Source: Hyphomicrobiales bacterium (GTDB lineage: Bacteria > Pseudomonadota > Alphaproteobacteria > Rhizobiales > Rhizobiaceae). Taken from it: DNA of 64,000 nucleotides. Each line of letters starts with the position of its first letter. Position 1 is the first letter of the stretch. This document shows, in pieces, positions 16,146 through 25,711 of the stretch. The notes below the pieces were generated by a model, which ran no database searches, was not told where the DNA came from, and saw only the letters and a list, made by a program, of their open reading frames with translations. Where the stretch lies: assembly GCA_900469625.1 (NCBI GenBank), contig UBXV01000004.1, positions 25,755 through 89,754 of the forward strand, written 5' to 3'. Position numbers and translations under genes: made by a program.

Positions 16146-17402
16146 ATGGCAAAACGTTCGGGAAGTGCTGATCTGCCGCTCCATGGCGGGCGCGTGCCCA
16201 AATGGCTCGGCGAGCGCATGACCAGGCTTGGCGGGGTTATCACCGAAGCGATCGTCCTTCATTATGGTCGAGACGAGTTCCTGAAAAGGATGGCACACCC
16301 TTTCTGGTTCCAGTCTTTCGGTGCTGTCATGGGAATGGACTGGCATTCATCCGGCATCACCACGAGCGTTATCGGCGCGCTGAAAAGAGGACTCGTGCCA
16401 AGGGCCTCAGAGCTTGGCATCCATGTCTGCGGCGGGCGGGGAGCCCAGTCGCGCAAAACGCCTTCTGAACTGTTGGCGATCGGTGGCAGGGTCGGATTTG
16501 ACGCCGAACGGCTGGTTACGACCAGCCGCCTCGTTGCCAAGATCGACAGTGCCGCCTTGCAGGATGGCTTCGACCTCTACCTCCATGGTTTCATTGTCAC
16601 GGATGATGGAAAATGGGTGGTCGTGCAACAGGGTATGAATGGAGACCAGCGTCAGGCACGACGCTATCACTGGCTTTCGGAAAACCTAGAAAGCTTTTTC
16701 GATTCTCCGCATGCCGCAATCGAAGGGACGAGCCAAGGCGTCATCGTCAATCTCGCCGATCGAAGGGCGCAGCAATCGCGAAAAGGGCAGATCGACCTCC
16801 TCGAAAATATGGGACCCGACCGCATCGTTCGCGAAGCAATGGCAATCCGGCGTGCAGAGCGCGTTGTCGAAGCCGTGCCGGAGCAGCTTTCATTGCCGCA
16901 TCTCATCATGCCGTCACATCACGACGTGCGGGAAAAGGATGTGCACATGAGCCGGCTACGCGCAGCCCTTGCCTCTGCAGCGGATCGAGGGCCGAAGGAC
17001 TTTCAGGACCTCCTTCTCACGCCCGGCGTGGGCGCAAGAACGGTGGAGGCGCTCGCCATGGTCGCTGAAGTCGTTCACGGGGCTCCTTGCCGCTTTTCTG
17101 ATCCGGGACGGTTTTCGCTCGCCCACGGCGGCAAGGATCGTCATCCCTTTCCTGTTCCCATCAGGGTCTATGACGAAACGATCAAGGTGATGAAGTCGGC
17201 TGTTTCGAAGGGCAAACTCGGACACACCGAGGAGCTGGAAGCGCTTCGACGGCTGGATGAGCAGGCTCGCCGCCTGGAGCACTATGTGACCGGGCCGGAC
17301 TTGAAGGAAATCGTGGCCGGCGAGTTCCGTCGTTCATCTTCGTTTGCCGGGCGCAGCGTTTTCGGTTGGGAGCTGCCAGGAGAACCCGAAGTTTCGGAAT
17401 GA
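16146..17402 (+). CDS. DUF763 family protein
   Basis: A 418-residue protein clearly of the DUF763 family: RSGSADLPLHGGRVPKWL near the start, CGGRGAQSRKTP, and a helix-hairpin-helix-like LLLTPGVGARTVEALAMV at about residues 295-312. DUF763 proteins are of unknown function, suspected to act on DNA because of the hairpin motif. No membrane segments are seen. The start at 16146 matches the family N-terminus; the frame upstream to 15837 overlaps the glycosylase gene and is not coding-like. It runs in the same direction as the glycosylase gene. Confidence 0.85.
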   Translation: MAKRSGSADLPLHGGRVPKWLGERMTRLGGVITEAIVLHYGRDEFLKRMAHPFWFQSFGAVMGMDWHSSGITTSVIGALKRGLVPRASELGIHVCGGRGAQSRKTPSELLAIGGRVGFDAERLVTTSRLVAKIDSAALQDGFDLYLHGFIVTDDGKWVVVQQGMNGDQRQARRYHWLSENLESFFDSPHAAIEGTSQGVIVNLADRRAQQSRKGQIDLLENMGPDRIVREAMAIRRAERVVEAVPEQLSLPHLIMPSHHDVREKDVHMSRLRAALASAADRGPKDFQDLLLTPGVGARTVEALAMVAEVVHGAPCRFSDPGRFSLAHGGKDRHPFPVPIRVYDETIKVMKSAVSKGKLGHTEELEALRRLDEQARRLEHYVTGPDLKEIVAGEFRRSSSFAGRSVFGWELPGEPEVSE

Positions 17403-17426
17403 GCCGTCCGACATCAATGCCAATCA

Positions 17427-17873
17427 TCAAATTTGCACGGGCTTGATCGTCGCTACCGAGATGTTGCCTTCCATCAGTCCGCGCACGAGCCCAGGTTTTG
17501 CATGCTCGACTTCGATGACCGTGTAGAGCTTTTCATCACGAAACGCGCTCGCGTCCAGCGTGCTCACGCCTTCGGCCGGCGCCGCGTCGACTTCCATGTA
17601 ATCGAGTTCGCACCCGGCGGCCACGACACGCGCATCGCCTGATGACCTGGCCGCGACGAGCACTTCGCCCTGGTTCAAGGCGTTTTGCCATCGCGGGTCG
17701 TTTGGGGCTGCGATAGGAACCAGACGATAGACGCTGAGAGGTCCTCCTTCTCCGACGAAGTCCGTGGCCTGGCGCCGCGCGTCGGCAAACTGGGCCTTGC
17801 TTTCCATTGATCTGCCAAATTCCGTGGCGTTTTCACCGGTCGGCTTTGCCGAGCCGTCGTTCTTGTTGGACAT
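17427..17873 (-). CDS. Hypothetical stress-promoter-linked protein
   Basis: A 148-residue soluble protein (starts MSNKNDGSAKPTGENATEFG) of unrecognised family, with a polar disordered N-terminus and a mixed alpha/beta rest (GPLSVYRLVPIAAPNDPRWQ). AAAGGAG lies ten bases before the ATG. An exact EcfG-type promoter is found about 90 bases upstream. It converges with the DUF763 gene, 24 bases apart. Confidence 0.65.
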   Translation of the reverse strand: MSNKNDGSAKPTGENATEFGRSMESKAQFADARRQATDFVGEGGPLSVYRLVPIAAPNDPRWQNALNQGEVLVAARSSGDARVVAAGCELDYMEVDAAPAEGVSTLDASAFRDEKLYTVIEVEHAKPGLVRGLMEGNISVATIKPVQI

Positions 17874-17962
17874 TGTTGCAATCTCCTTTGGTTCCCCAGC
17901 TGCAGCATGAGAGCGGGCGCCAGCCGAGCCACCCTTGCCCGGCCAATCGACGTCGACAGGAT

Positions 17963-17987
17963 AACGGAAGTGCTGCGAAGGAGTTCC
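17963..17987 (-). promoter_or_regulatory. EcfG-type promoter for gene 17427-17873
   Basis: On the minus strand GGAAC, 16 bases, CGTT, an exact match. Leader about 83 bases. It sits in the gap after the sugar dehydrogenase gene. Confidence 0.7.
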
Positions 17988-17996
17988 GGGATCCCG

Positions 17997-19331
17997 TCAA
18001 TTGCCCGGGGTGACCCGCCAGATCGTGTTTCCAACGTCGTCTGCAACGAGCAACGCACCGCGGCGATCCACCGACACGCCAACGGGTCGGCCGCGTGCCC
18101 TGTCATCGCCACTGATGAAGCCGGTGAGGATATCTTCAGGGGGGCCGGACGGCAGACCGTCGGAGAAGGGAACGAAAATCACCTTGTAGCCACTTCGAGG
18201 GCGGCGGTTCCAGGAGCCGTGCTGCCCCACGAACGCGCCGTTTTGATATTTGGATCCAAAGAGCTCCCCGGTATAGAACGTCAGGCCCAGCGAGGCGGTA
18301 TGCGCTCCAAGCGCATAATCCGGCACGATTGCCTTGGCCACCAGATCGGGCCTTTGCGGGTTGACCCTGGCGTCGACATGCGAGCCGTAATAGCTGTACG
18401 GCCAGCCGTAGAATCCACCGTCCTTGACCGAAGTCATGTAGTCCGGAACGAGGTCGCTTCCGATCTCGTCGCGTTCGTTGACCGCCACCCAGAGCGCGCC
18501 GGACTGAGGTTGCCACGAGAGACCGTTCGGGTTGCGCAATCCCGAGGCGAAAAGCCGTACGTCCTTGCTGGCGAGATCGATCTCAAGCACAGCGGCCCGG
18601 TTGGTTTCCGCTTCGATACCGTTCTCGGCGACGTTGCTGTTAGATCCGACAGTCGCGTAGAGCTTGGTCCCCTCGGGATTGGCAATGACGTCCTTCGTCC
18701 AGTGATGATTGATCGGGCCAGCCGGTAGATCGGCGATCTTGCGACCCGGCGAGGCGATCTTCATCTCGCCCTCCTTGTAATCGAACGCCATGACGGCATC
18801 GGTGTTGGCTACGTAAAGAACCCCATTCGACAAGGTCATTCCGAAAGGTGAGTTGAGGTCTTCGAGGAACGAGGACCTGATCTCTGCAACGCCATCACCA
18901 TCCGCATCGCGCAGAAGTGTAATCCTGTTGGCGCTCGGAACTTCGGCTCCGGCACGTCCCATGAACAGCCCCATCGCAAATCCGCGTAAGGAGAAGCCGG
19001 TGTCTTCCTTGGGAGGCTTGTTGCTTTCGGCAACGAGAACGTCGCCATTCGGCAGCACATGAAGCCAACGGGGGTGGTCGAGGTCGTCAGCAAAGGCCCC
19101 GACCGTGAACCCTTCCGCAGCCGTCGGCTTTTCGCCTGGTGCCCACCCGATAGCCTCCGCGACATTGACGGTCGGGATGAGCGTCGGGTTCGGTTCTGGC
19201 AACTGCGGCTTGCTGCCATACCCCTCTTCGGCAGTCAGCGTGGCTTGCTCCTGATTGAGGAAGACGAGCGCCGCGCCGACAATCAGCAACGCGAGGAACA
19301 AGAACGCGATAGAAACCAGAACCCTGCGCAT
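17997..19331 (-). CDS. PQQ-dependent sugar (sorbosone-type) dehydrogenase
   Basis: A 444-residue protein with an N-terminal signal anchor (VLVSIAFLFLALLIVGAALV), followed by a six-bladed propeller of the soluble aldose/sorbosone dehydrogenase family. Propeller landmarks include LDHPRWLHVLPNGDVLVAES, FASGLRNPNGLSWQPQSGAL, GQHGSWNRRPRSGYK and RGRPVGVSVDRRGALLVADD. It probably oxidises a sugar or aldehyde in the periplasm using PQQ and hands electrons to the respiratory chain. The divergent neighbour is a terminal oxidase operon, which would make a sensible electron sink. Confidence 0.88.
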   Translation of the reverse strand: MRRVLVSIAFLFLALLIVGAALVFLNQEQATLTAEEGYGSKPQLPEPNPTLIPTVNVAEAIGWAPGEKPTAAEGFTVGAFADDLDHPRWLHVLPNGDVLVAESNKPPKEDTGFSLRGFAMGLFMGRAGAEVPSANRITLLRDADGDGVAEIRSSFLEDLNSPFGMTLSNGVLYVANTDAVMAFDYKEGEMKIASPGRKIADLPAGPINHHWTKDVIANPEGTKLYATVGSNSNVAENGIEAETNRAAVLEIDLASKDVRLFASGLRNPNGLSWQPQSGALWVAVNERDEIGSDLVPDYMTSVKDGGFYGWPYSYYGSHVDARVNPQRPDLVAKAIVPDYALGAHTASLGLTFYTGELFGSKYQNGAFVGQHGSWNRRPRSGYKVIFVPFSDGLPSGPPEDILTGFISGDDRARGRPVGVSVDRRGALLVADDVGNTIWRVTPGN

Positions 19332-19443
19332 GCTGACGCTCCTTGAAAGCTGGTTGGAAAGCTGGTGACACCGAGCTAACTCGCCAGCATGCCGATCGTT
19401 TCATCTGACGCCGGCAAGTGCAGCGAAATGTCATTTTTGGGCT

Positions 19444-19468
19444 GGAACTTCGCGCGGCGGTGGTAGTT
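19444..19468 (+). promoter_or_regulatory. Relaxed EcfG-type promoter for the cox operon
   Basis: GGAAC, 16 bases, AGTT. It fits GGAAC-N18-TT; the predicted start of transcription is about 21 bases before the TTG at 19496. Confidence 0.35.
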
Positions 19469-19495
19469 TCCCTCACTTGAGGGAAGGGGCGTCCG

Positions 19496-20551
19496 TTGAT
19501 CTATCGATGTAGCCATCGTGCGGGGAAAACGTATCCCGCTTTCCAGGGGGGCAGGAAGCCGAACGAGCGGTCGTTAGCATTTGGCGTCCGCATGGCGGCT
19601 GCACTCCTGTCTACTTTTCTGCTTTCAGCCTGCACAGGTCCCCAGTCGGTCTTTGGAGCGGCTGGACGCGAGGCGTCAGCGATCGAGGACCTGATTGTCG
19701 TAACCGCAGTCGGCGCCGCGTGTGCCTGGTTTATCGTAACCTCGCTTCTCATCTATGCAGGTCGTGTGCGACGCCACCGCTTCGCCGAGGAAACCGCGCA
19801 GCGATTTATCACCTGGGGAGGCGTGGTCATCCCCACGGTCCTCCTTTTCGCGCTTCTTTCCTATGCGCTGTGGAGCATGCCGGCGACGCGTCCATGGTTT
19901 GATCGCCAGCAAGCGGATCTTGAGATCGAAGTCACCGGCGAGCAGTACTGGTGGCGGATACGCTACCTTAACACATCAGGCGATGTGGCATTTGAAACTG
20001 CGAATGAATTGAAGTTGCCTGTCGACCGGCGCATTCGTGTTTCGCTTAAAGCAAACGACGTCATCCATTCGTTCTGGATCCCCGCTCTTGGCGGCAAGAT
20101 GGACATGATACCCGGGCGAACCAACACGCTCTGGCTGGAGCCGACCCGGATCGGGTCTTATCGTGGACCATGTGCGGAGTTTTGCGGCACCTCACATGCA
20201 TTGATGACCCTGACGGCAATCGTCATGACCATGGAAGACTTCGAGACTTGGCGGCAGGGCCGCATAAACAAATCTCCAACATCTGCGGATGCAGGCGCTG
20301 CGTTCCAGCGCAACGGTTGTCCCGCCTGCCACGCGATTGACGGGACTGACGCGAAGGGTCTGGTCGGACCGAACCTGACAGCGTTCAAAGACCGGCTCAG
20401 ACTAGGGGCGGCCGCCAACACACGGGACAATCTATTTCGCTTTATCCGCGACGCCGGGGAATTCAAACCCGGCGCTCAGATGCCGGCTTTCCCGATGATT
20501 CCTGAGGGCGAATTGAATGCGATCGTCGACTACCTCGCAGGTGAAACATGA
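19496..20551 (+). CDS. coxB: Cytochrome c oxidase subunit II with fused cytochrome c domain
   Basis: About 351 residues. A lipoprotein-like or membrane start (ALLSTFLLSACTG), two membrane helices at about residues 65-125, the CuA domain with CAEFCGTSHALM, and a C-terminal haem-binding CPACH, as in caa3-type oxidases. It accepts electrons from cytochrome c and passes them via CuA to subunit I. GEQYWWRIRYL is the conserved aromatic region. TTG 19496 has GGAAGGGG upstream, while ATG 19592 would start nearer the lipobox, so the start is uncertain. The stop overlaps the next gene as ATGA. Confidence 0.92.
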   Translation: MIYRCSHRAGKTYPAFQGGRKPNERSLAFGVRMAAALLSTFLLSACTGPQSVFGAAGREASAIEDLIVVTAVGAACAWFIVTSLLIYAGRVRRHRFAEETAQRFITWGGVVIPTVLLFALLSYALWSMPATRPWFDRQQADLEIEVTGEQYWWRIRYLNTSGDVAFETANELKLPVDRRIRVSLKANDVIHSFWIPALGGKMDMIPGRTNTLWLEPTRIGSYRGPCAEFCGTSHALMTLTAIVMTMEDFETWRQGRINKSPTSADAGAAFQRNGCPACHAIDGTDAKGLVGPNLTAFKDRLRLGAAANTRDNLFRFIRDAGEFKPGAQMPAFPMIPEGELNAIVDYLAGET

Positions 20552-23067
20552 GCAGCGTTGAAGATCGGGACCAGACGCCAATCTCGACGGACGAGGAGGA
20601 GCGGCAGCTTCGGGCGGTATGGGCCAACCCGTCCGGCTGGCGCTACTGGACCTCGGTCAACAATACCCAGATCGGCCTTTGGTATGCGGCGACTGCATTC
20701 CTCTTCATGCTCTTTGCCGGGGTATTAGCGCTTCTCGTGCGCGCGCAGCTTGCCGTCCCCGAGAACGATCTTTTATCGGCAGATTTCTTCAATCAGGCGT
20801 TTACCCTTCATGGCACCGTCATGATGTTCCTCTTCGCGGTGCCGATCTTCGAAGCAGTCGCAATCTTCCTGCTGCCGCCTATGCTCGGGGCGCGCGAACT
20901 GCCGTTTCCTCGTCTTTCGGCCTTTGGTTTCTGGAGTTTTCTTCTCGGCGGCGTGTTCGTCTGCGGGTCTATCTTCTTCGACGCCGCACCCAACACCGGC
21001 TGGTTCATGTATCCGCCGCTTGCGACCGACAAACAGTACTCGGGTATCGGCGCCGATATCTGGTTGCTGGGTCTTTCCTTCATCGAGGTGGCCTCGATCG
21101 CCGCCGCGGTCGAACTGATTGTCGGCATCATGAAATGCCGCGCTCCAGGCATGCGGATCAACATGATGCCGCTGTTTGCCTGGTATCTTCTGATTGTCGC
21201 CGGCATGATCCTCTTTGCCTTCCCGCCGCTGATCGCCGGCGACATTCTGTTCGAGATGGAACGAATGTTCGACTGGCCGTTCTTCGATGCAGGACGGGGA
21301 GGGGATCCCTTGTTGTGGCAGCACCTATTCTGGATATTCGGCCATCCCGAGGTCTACATCATCTTCCTGCCGGCCATCGCATTGATGGCGATGATCGTCC
21401 CGACCTTCGCCCAAAGACCGATTATCGGTTATTCCTGGATCGTTCTGGCGGCGGTCGGAACAGGATTTCTGAGCTTCGGACTTTGGGTCCATCACATGTT
21501 TACCACCGGCCTGCCGCAGATCTCGCTTGCCTTCTTCTCGGCCGCCTCCGAGGCCGTCGCCATCCCGACCGGTGTCCAGATATTCGTTTTCATTGCAACC
21601 ATGCTGGCGGGTCGCGTGATCCCGTCGGTGCCGATGCTGTTTGGCGGAGGCGGTCTGGTGATTTTCGTCGTCGGGGGGCTCACCGGCGTCATGGTTGCGC
21701 TGGTACCGATCGACTGGCAGGCGCACGACACCTACTTCATCGTCGCCCACTTGCACTACGTCCTGATCGGCGGCATGCTTTTTCCCGTTGTGGCGGGCAT
21801 CTATTACTACTATCCCCTGATCAACGCCCGCAAACTCTCCGATCGAATGGGCAAGATCGCCTTCTGGCTGATGTTTTCCGGCTTCAACATCGCGTTCTTC
21901 CCGATGCACTTCGCCGGACTGCGCGGCATGCCGCGGCGTGTCTTCACCTATCCGGCCGATGTTGGCTGGGACTGGTTCAACATGATCTCCACGGTCGGTG
22001 CATTCGTTTTTGCGACCGGCATTGCGATCGTCGTCGTTGACGTTCTGCGGCCAAAACATCGCCAGCCCAAGGGCGAGGCCAACCCCTGGAATGCCGGCAC
22101 GCTTGAGTGGATATCCGAGCCGGAGGAAAACTGGGGTGTGCGCTCCATACCGATCATAAAAAGTCGCTATCCGCTTTGGGATCAGCCAGGACTTCGCGAC
22201 GATATCGCCAAAGGACGGTTTTATCTGCCTGGCGCGGTTGAGGGCTATCGCGAGACGCTTGTCACGTCGGTCCTTGATGCCGAGCCGATCCAATGTCTGC
22301 GCGTCGGCGGCACATCCTATTTGACGATCCTCAGCGCGATGGCGTTGGGCGGTGTCTTCGTCGCGATAACGTTTCACTGGTGGATCATCACCGCTCTGTG
22401 TGCTGCAGCGTTTCTGGCTTTCGTCATCGGCTGGTTGTGGACCGGCACGGCGATCCCGCCGGAAAAAGCGGAGAAGGACGTAGGTCTTGGGCTTTCCTTG
22501 CCTCTCTACGTTTCAGGCCCCGCATCTGTTGGATGGTGGGCGATGTTCATTACCTTGGTGGGAGACGGAACGGCCTTTGGCAGTTTGGTCTTCGGTTACT
22601 TCTTTTATTGGACCATCCACGATGATTTCACAGCTGGTCTTGCCGGACCCGGTTTGAAGTGGCCCTTGGTGGCTCTCGGCCTGTTTGCATCGGCATGGAT
22701 TGCGATGGTCGCTGCGCGGAGCGTGAACCGCGGCCATCGGACACGCGACATGCGCGTTCTCGTCCTATGCGCGCTGATGCTCACCCTGCTTGGAGGTGCA
22801 GCTGCCCTGGCAGGACCATTGCTCACGCAAATGGACCCGACAGAGCACGTCTATCCGGCAATCGTCTGGGTCCTCGTTCTATGGCTTGTGTCCCATGCTG
22901 CCGTCGGTGTGGTGATGCAACTCTATTGCCTGGCGCGCAGCTTCTTCGGACGCCTGACGGCCACACACGACATCGATCTCGTCAATGTCGTTCTCTACTG
23001 GCACTTTTTGACGATCACCGCGTTGACCACCCTTGGGGTCATCGGTTTGTTTCCGGCAATGAGGTAA
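20548..23067 (+). CDS. Fused cytochrome c oxidase subunits I and III
   Basis: An 839-residue membrane protein. Residues about 35-560 are subunit I, with haem ligands in FTLHGTVMMF and HLHYVLIGG, the CuB site in FGHPEVY and HHMFTTG, and a proton-channel region. Residues about 640-835 are a subunit III-like set of helices (YVSGPASVGWWAMFITLVGD, HVYPAIVWVLVLWLVSHAA). Such I-III fusions are known in alternative caa3 oxidases. It reduces oxygen to water at the inner membrane and pumps protons. Start and stop are coupled to coxB by a four-base overlap. Confidence 0.95.
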   Translation: MSSVEDRDQTPISTDEEERQLRAVWANPSGWRYWTSVNNTQIGLWYAATAFLFMLFAGVLALLVRAQLAVPENDLLSADFFNQAFTLHGTVMMFLFAVPIFEAVAIFLLPPMLGARELPFPRLSAFGFWSFLLGGVFVCGSIFFDAAPNTGWFMYPPLATDKQYSGIGADIWLLGLSFIEVASIAAAVELIVGIMKCRAPGMRINMMPLFAWYLLIVAGMILFAFPPLIAGDILFEMERMFDWPFFDAGRGGDPLLWQHLFWIFGHPEVYIIFLPAIALMAMIVPTFAQRPIIGYSWIVLAAVGTGFLSFGLWVHHMFTTGLPQISLAFFSAASEAVAIPTGVQIFVFIATMLAGRVIPSVPMLFGGGGLVIFVVGGLTGVMVALVPIDWQAHDTYFIVAHLHYVLIGGMLFPVVAGIYYYYPLINARKLSDRMGKIAFWLMFSGFNIAFFPMHFAGLRGMPRRVFTYPADVGWDWFNMISTVGAFVFATGIAIVVVDVLRPKHRQPKGEANPWNAGTLEWISEPEENWGVRSIPIIKSRYPLWDQPGLRDDIAKGRFYLPGAVEGYRETLVTSVLDAEPIQCLRVGGTSYLTILSAMALGGVFVAITFHWWIITALCAAAFLAFVIGWLWTGTAIPPEKAEKDVGLGLSLPLYVSGPASVGWWAMFITLVGDGTAFGSLVFGYFFYWTIHDDFTAGLAGPGLKWPLVALGLFASAWIAMVAARSVNRGHRTRDMRVLVLCALMLTLLGGAAALAGPLLTQMDPTEHVYPAIVWVLVLWLVSHAAVGVVMQLYCLARSFFGRLTATHDIDLVNVVLYWHFLTITALTTLGVIGLFPAMR

Positions 23068-23074
23068 GGGAGCT

Positions 23075-23452
23075 ATGCGAATATTCCCTCGAGACCTTGA
23101 GACGCTCTGGACGCTTTTTACGGCGCCCGTTGTCTGGGCGGTGCATTTCCTCGCATGTTACCTGACGGTGGCGATCCATTGCGCAAAAGGAGGCGGCGAA
23201 CGCCAATTCGCCATGCTTCAGTTTGTGCTTGGCGGCGTAACGCTTGCAGCGCTTGCAACGATCGCGATCTCCGCATTCCTCGCCTGGAGACAGTGGGGGT
23301 TCGGTACGACAGACCCGCCGCATGATGATCCGACGGAGGAAGCGCGCAAGTTGTTCCAGGGTTTCGCAACCCTTCTCCTTTCGGCGCTTAGCTTCGTCGC
23401 CGTGCTGTTCGTAGCAACGCCACTCCTGGCGATCGATGGTTGCTTCTCATGA
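23075..23452 (+). CDS. Small membrane protein of the oxidase operon
   Basis: A 125-residue protein with three predicted membrane helices (around residues 15-35, 48-70 and 95-115). It opens MRIFPRDLETLWTLFTAPVV. It lies seven bases after the I-III fusion and overlaps ctaG, so it is part of the operon. It may be an accessory or assembly subunit; no family name is claimed. Confidence 0.75.
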   Translation: MRIFPRDLETLWTLFTAPVVWAVHFLACYLTVAIHCAKGGGERQFAMLQFVLGGVTLAALATIAISAFLAWRQWGFGTTDPPHDDPTEEARKLFQGFATLLLSALSFVAVLFVATPLLAIDGCFS

Positions 23453-24087
23453 GGTCGGGAGCTCTCATCGCAGCGCTTGCGTTGCTGATGATTGTCGTTG
23501 CGGCATCGCTTGCGGCCTTCGATCCGCGGGCCTTCTCCGGTCATATGTCAGTGCATATGGCTCTTGTCGCCGTCATTGCTCCTCTCTTTGCCTGCGGCAT
23601 TTCCGGCACACGATTGGACCCGACGATTTCCTGGGGGCCTGGAGCCGCAATTCTGTTGTCCTTCGTTGAATTCGTCGTCGTCTGGATCTGGCATGTCCCA
23701 GTGATGCGCGATCTGGCCGAGCTCTCTGTCAGTATGCGGTTGCTGGAGCATGCGACCTTTCTCGCCGCGGGCGCCTTGCTCTGGCTCGCCTGCCTGGGAG
23801 CGGGTGCGCAAGTCGAGCGTGGGCTGGCTGGAGCGGTCGCACTCCTGATGACGTCTATGCACATGACCCTCCTGGGGGTGCTGCTGACGATGTCGCCTCG
23901 GCCGCTCTTTGGCGGCGACGACGTGAGCTGTCTTGGGGTGACGATGACCGCAAGTCAGGATCAGCAGGTCGGCGGCATAATCATGCTGCTGGTTGGCGCT
24001 GTCGTATACCTCGCCGGTGGAGTTGCTCTCGTTGCGAGGTTCCTTGGTGCCCCTCCCATGCAACCTCGCAAGGGGATCGAGCTATGA
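23449..24087 (+). CDS. ctaG: CtaG-like caa3 oxidase assembly protein
   Basis: A 212-residue polytopic membrane protein of the caa3-type CtaG family. Family landmarks are HMSVHMALVAVIAPLFACG and LLEHATFLAAGALLWLAC, with conserved His on both, then MTSMHMTLLGVLLTMSP. It is thought to help insert copper into the oxidase. The chosen ATG at 23449 overlaps the previous stop as ATGA; the listed longer frame from 23440 adds three residues only. Its own stop overlaps the next start the same way. Confidence 0.85.
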   Translation: MRSGALIAALALLMIVVAASLAAFDPRAFSGHMSVHMALVAVIAPLFACGISGTRLDPTISWGPGAAILLSFVEFVVVWIWHVPVMRDLAELSVSMRLLEHATFLAAGALLWLACLGAGAQVERGLAGAVALLMTSMHMTLLGVLLTMSPRPLFGGDDVSCLGVTMTASQDQQVGGIIMLLVGAVVYLAGGVALVARFLGAPPMQPRKGIEL

Positions 24088-25139
24088 GGCGTTGCTGGAA
24101 ATGTCTTGTCGCAACCGCCGGGCTCGTCCCGGTTGCCGGTTTGCTGATTGCCTGGCTCGGGCTGGTCCCGGTTGGCGCGACGGGCGGTCATTGGGCAGTC
24201 ACTGAATGGTTCTTGCATTGGACGATGCGCTCTTCCGTTAGAACAGCAGCGCTTGGGATCGAAAAGCCTGCCAGCTTCGAAAAAGAGGCCCACTTGCGGG
24301 TCGCAGCGGCTCATTTCGAAACCGGTTGCGCCGAATGTCATGGCTCTCCGGTTGAGCGTCGCTCGGCCGAAGTGCTGGCAATGTTGCCACCCCCACCCGA
24401 TCTCAAGGCCAGCATCGGTCAGTGGAAGGACGAAGAGTTGTTCGTGATCGTGCGGGATGGGCTTCGCTATACCGGTATGCCGGCTTGGCCGGGTCGTGGA
24501 CGCGAAAACGAAGTCTGGTCGATGGTCGCATTTCTCAGGGAGCTTCCCGACATGAATGCCGCCCGATACCAGGAACTCGCAGGCGGCATGAGCGCGGGAA
24601 AGGGATCTGCATTCTCCTCCTGTCTCTCCTGCCATAGCCAAAGCAGAGAGGACGGCGATGACGGCAGTCCGGTGATAGCGGGACAGTCGGAGCTATATCT
24701 GAAGCAAGCTTTGAACGCATACATCGACGGAGACAGAGAAAGTGGTTTCATGGAGGTGGCGGTATCGAAGCTTGAACCGTCGGATATCGTCGATGCTGCC
24801 CATCACTTTGCAAATCGCACTGGTGGCAAGCTTTCGGCGAAGGTGACTGCTCCTGCTGTCGATACACGCGTTCTAACCCTCGTTCACACCGGTGACCCTG
24901 TGCAGAAAGTTGCCGGCTGCAATGCTTGTCACGATGGTCGCAACCCACGCTATCCGTTGCTCGCCGGGCAATCGCGGTCCTACCTCCGGCAACAACTCCT
25001 GCTCTTTAGATCGGGCGGGCGCAAAGAGAGCGCCACCGAGCTGTTGATGAGCCAGGCTGTGAGAAATCTTTCTAATGACGACGTCGAGCGGCTTGCCGCT
25101 TACTATGCTTCCATCCCGTCGACCGGAACAGCGCGGTGA
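24084..25139 (+). CDS. Three-haem c-type cytochrome
   Basis: A 351-residue membrane-anchored protein. An N-terminal helix (LVPVAGLLIAWLGLVPVGAT) precedes three cytochrome c domains, with CAECH, CLSCH and CNACH as haem-attachment sites at about residues 80, 180 and 280. The last two domains are of the cytochrome c4 kind (PVIAGQSELYLKQ, PLLAGQSRSYLRQ repeated). It is the terminal gene of the oxidase operon, so it probably delivers electrons to CuA from the bc1 complex or from the divergent sugar dehydrogenase. Confidence 0.88.
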   Translation: MRRCWKCLVATAGLVPVAGLLIAWLGLVPVGATGGHWAVTEWFLHWTMRSSVRTAALGIEKPASFEKEAHLRVAAAHFETGCAECHGSPVERRSAEVLAMLPPPPDLKASIGQWKDEELFVIVRDGLRYTGMPAWPGRGRENEVWSMVAFLRELPDMNAARYQELAGGMSAGKGSAFSSCLSCHSQSREDGDDGSPVIAGQSELYLKQALNAYIDGDRESGFMEVAVSKLEPSDIVDAAHHFANRTGGKLSAKVTAPAVDTRVLTLVHTGDPVQKVAGCNACHDGRNPRYPLLAGQSRSYLRQQLLLFRSGGRKESATELLMSQAVRNLSNDDVERLAAYYASIPSTGTAR

Positions 25140-25215
25140 CAAAAAAGGGCAACAATCGGTCTGTTATAAGCGGCGGCCTGCGGCGATCGAGCCTATCCTT
25201 CATGGCTGATAACGC

Positions 25216-25398
25216 CTACTCAGCGTGCCGGACGCGGTCCACATAACGCTTCCTATCCTCTTCGGAGGCGCTAACCGACATGTCCTGCCCCAGCTCGGCC
25301 CTTTGGGAGAGCGGGAGCCATGGCCGATTAGGGTTTTCTTTCACCCAGAGCTGCTTGGCGCGTCTTTCGATTTCAGCGTCTTCCAACATAACCTCCAT
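25216..25398 (-). CDS. Small DUF2934-like protein
   Basis: A 60-residue protein whose opening (EDAEIERRAKQLWVKENPNR) follows the pattern of DUF2934 (short, helix-turn, with an invariant Ala/Lys-x-LW). It is soluble and of unknown function. Two in-frame ATGs nine bases apart (25398 and 25389) are possible; a GGAGG lies between them. Assignment to the family is tentative. Confidence 0.5.
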   Translation of the reverse strand: MEVMLEDAEIERRAKQLWVKENPNRPWLPLSQRAELGQDMSVSASEEDRKRYVDRVRHAE

Positions 25399-25711
25399 CG
25401 ATTAAATCGGGCATCATTCGATTGGGTCGGCAGCGCCCTCTGGCGCATGGCTCGCCGACAGACGACCCGTGGTTTCCATCCCTACAAACATAGCTAGTGC
25501 AGCGCACCGTTGCGTCGAGATCGGCTATGTTTCGAGCTTGGGTTTGGCGAGGCAATCGCCGAGTTCCGGAAGCTTTCGGGTTCTCTCTCCTTACTGGTTT
25601 TGTCCCAATTGGAGGTGAAGTCCGATGAATCATACCCTTGAACAGAAGTCGTTGGCGCAGAACAGGTAGCTGCCCTTGGCATCATGGAAATCAGCATGGC
25701 GTTCCAGCCCC
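25399..25711. other. Intergenic stretch with possible frame remnant
   Basis: About 310 bases without a supported gene. The part near 25640-25700 reads on the minus strand, in a frame different from the next gene, as DAKGSYLFCANDFCSRV then stop, which may be the displaced end of that gene. Confidence 0.35.

Noticed and set aside
20619..22377. Long frames of 473 residues (+) and 350 residues (-) inside the oxidase gene
   Set aside because: They overlap the unmistakable subunit I sequence in other frames and have Arg/His-rich, unnatural composition.
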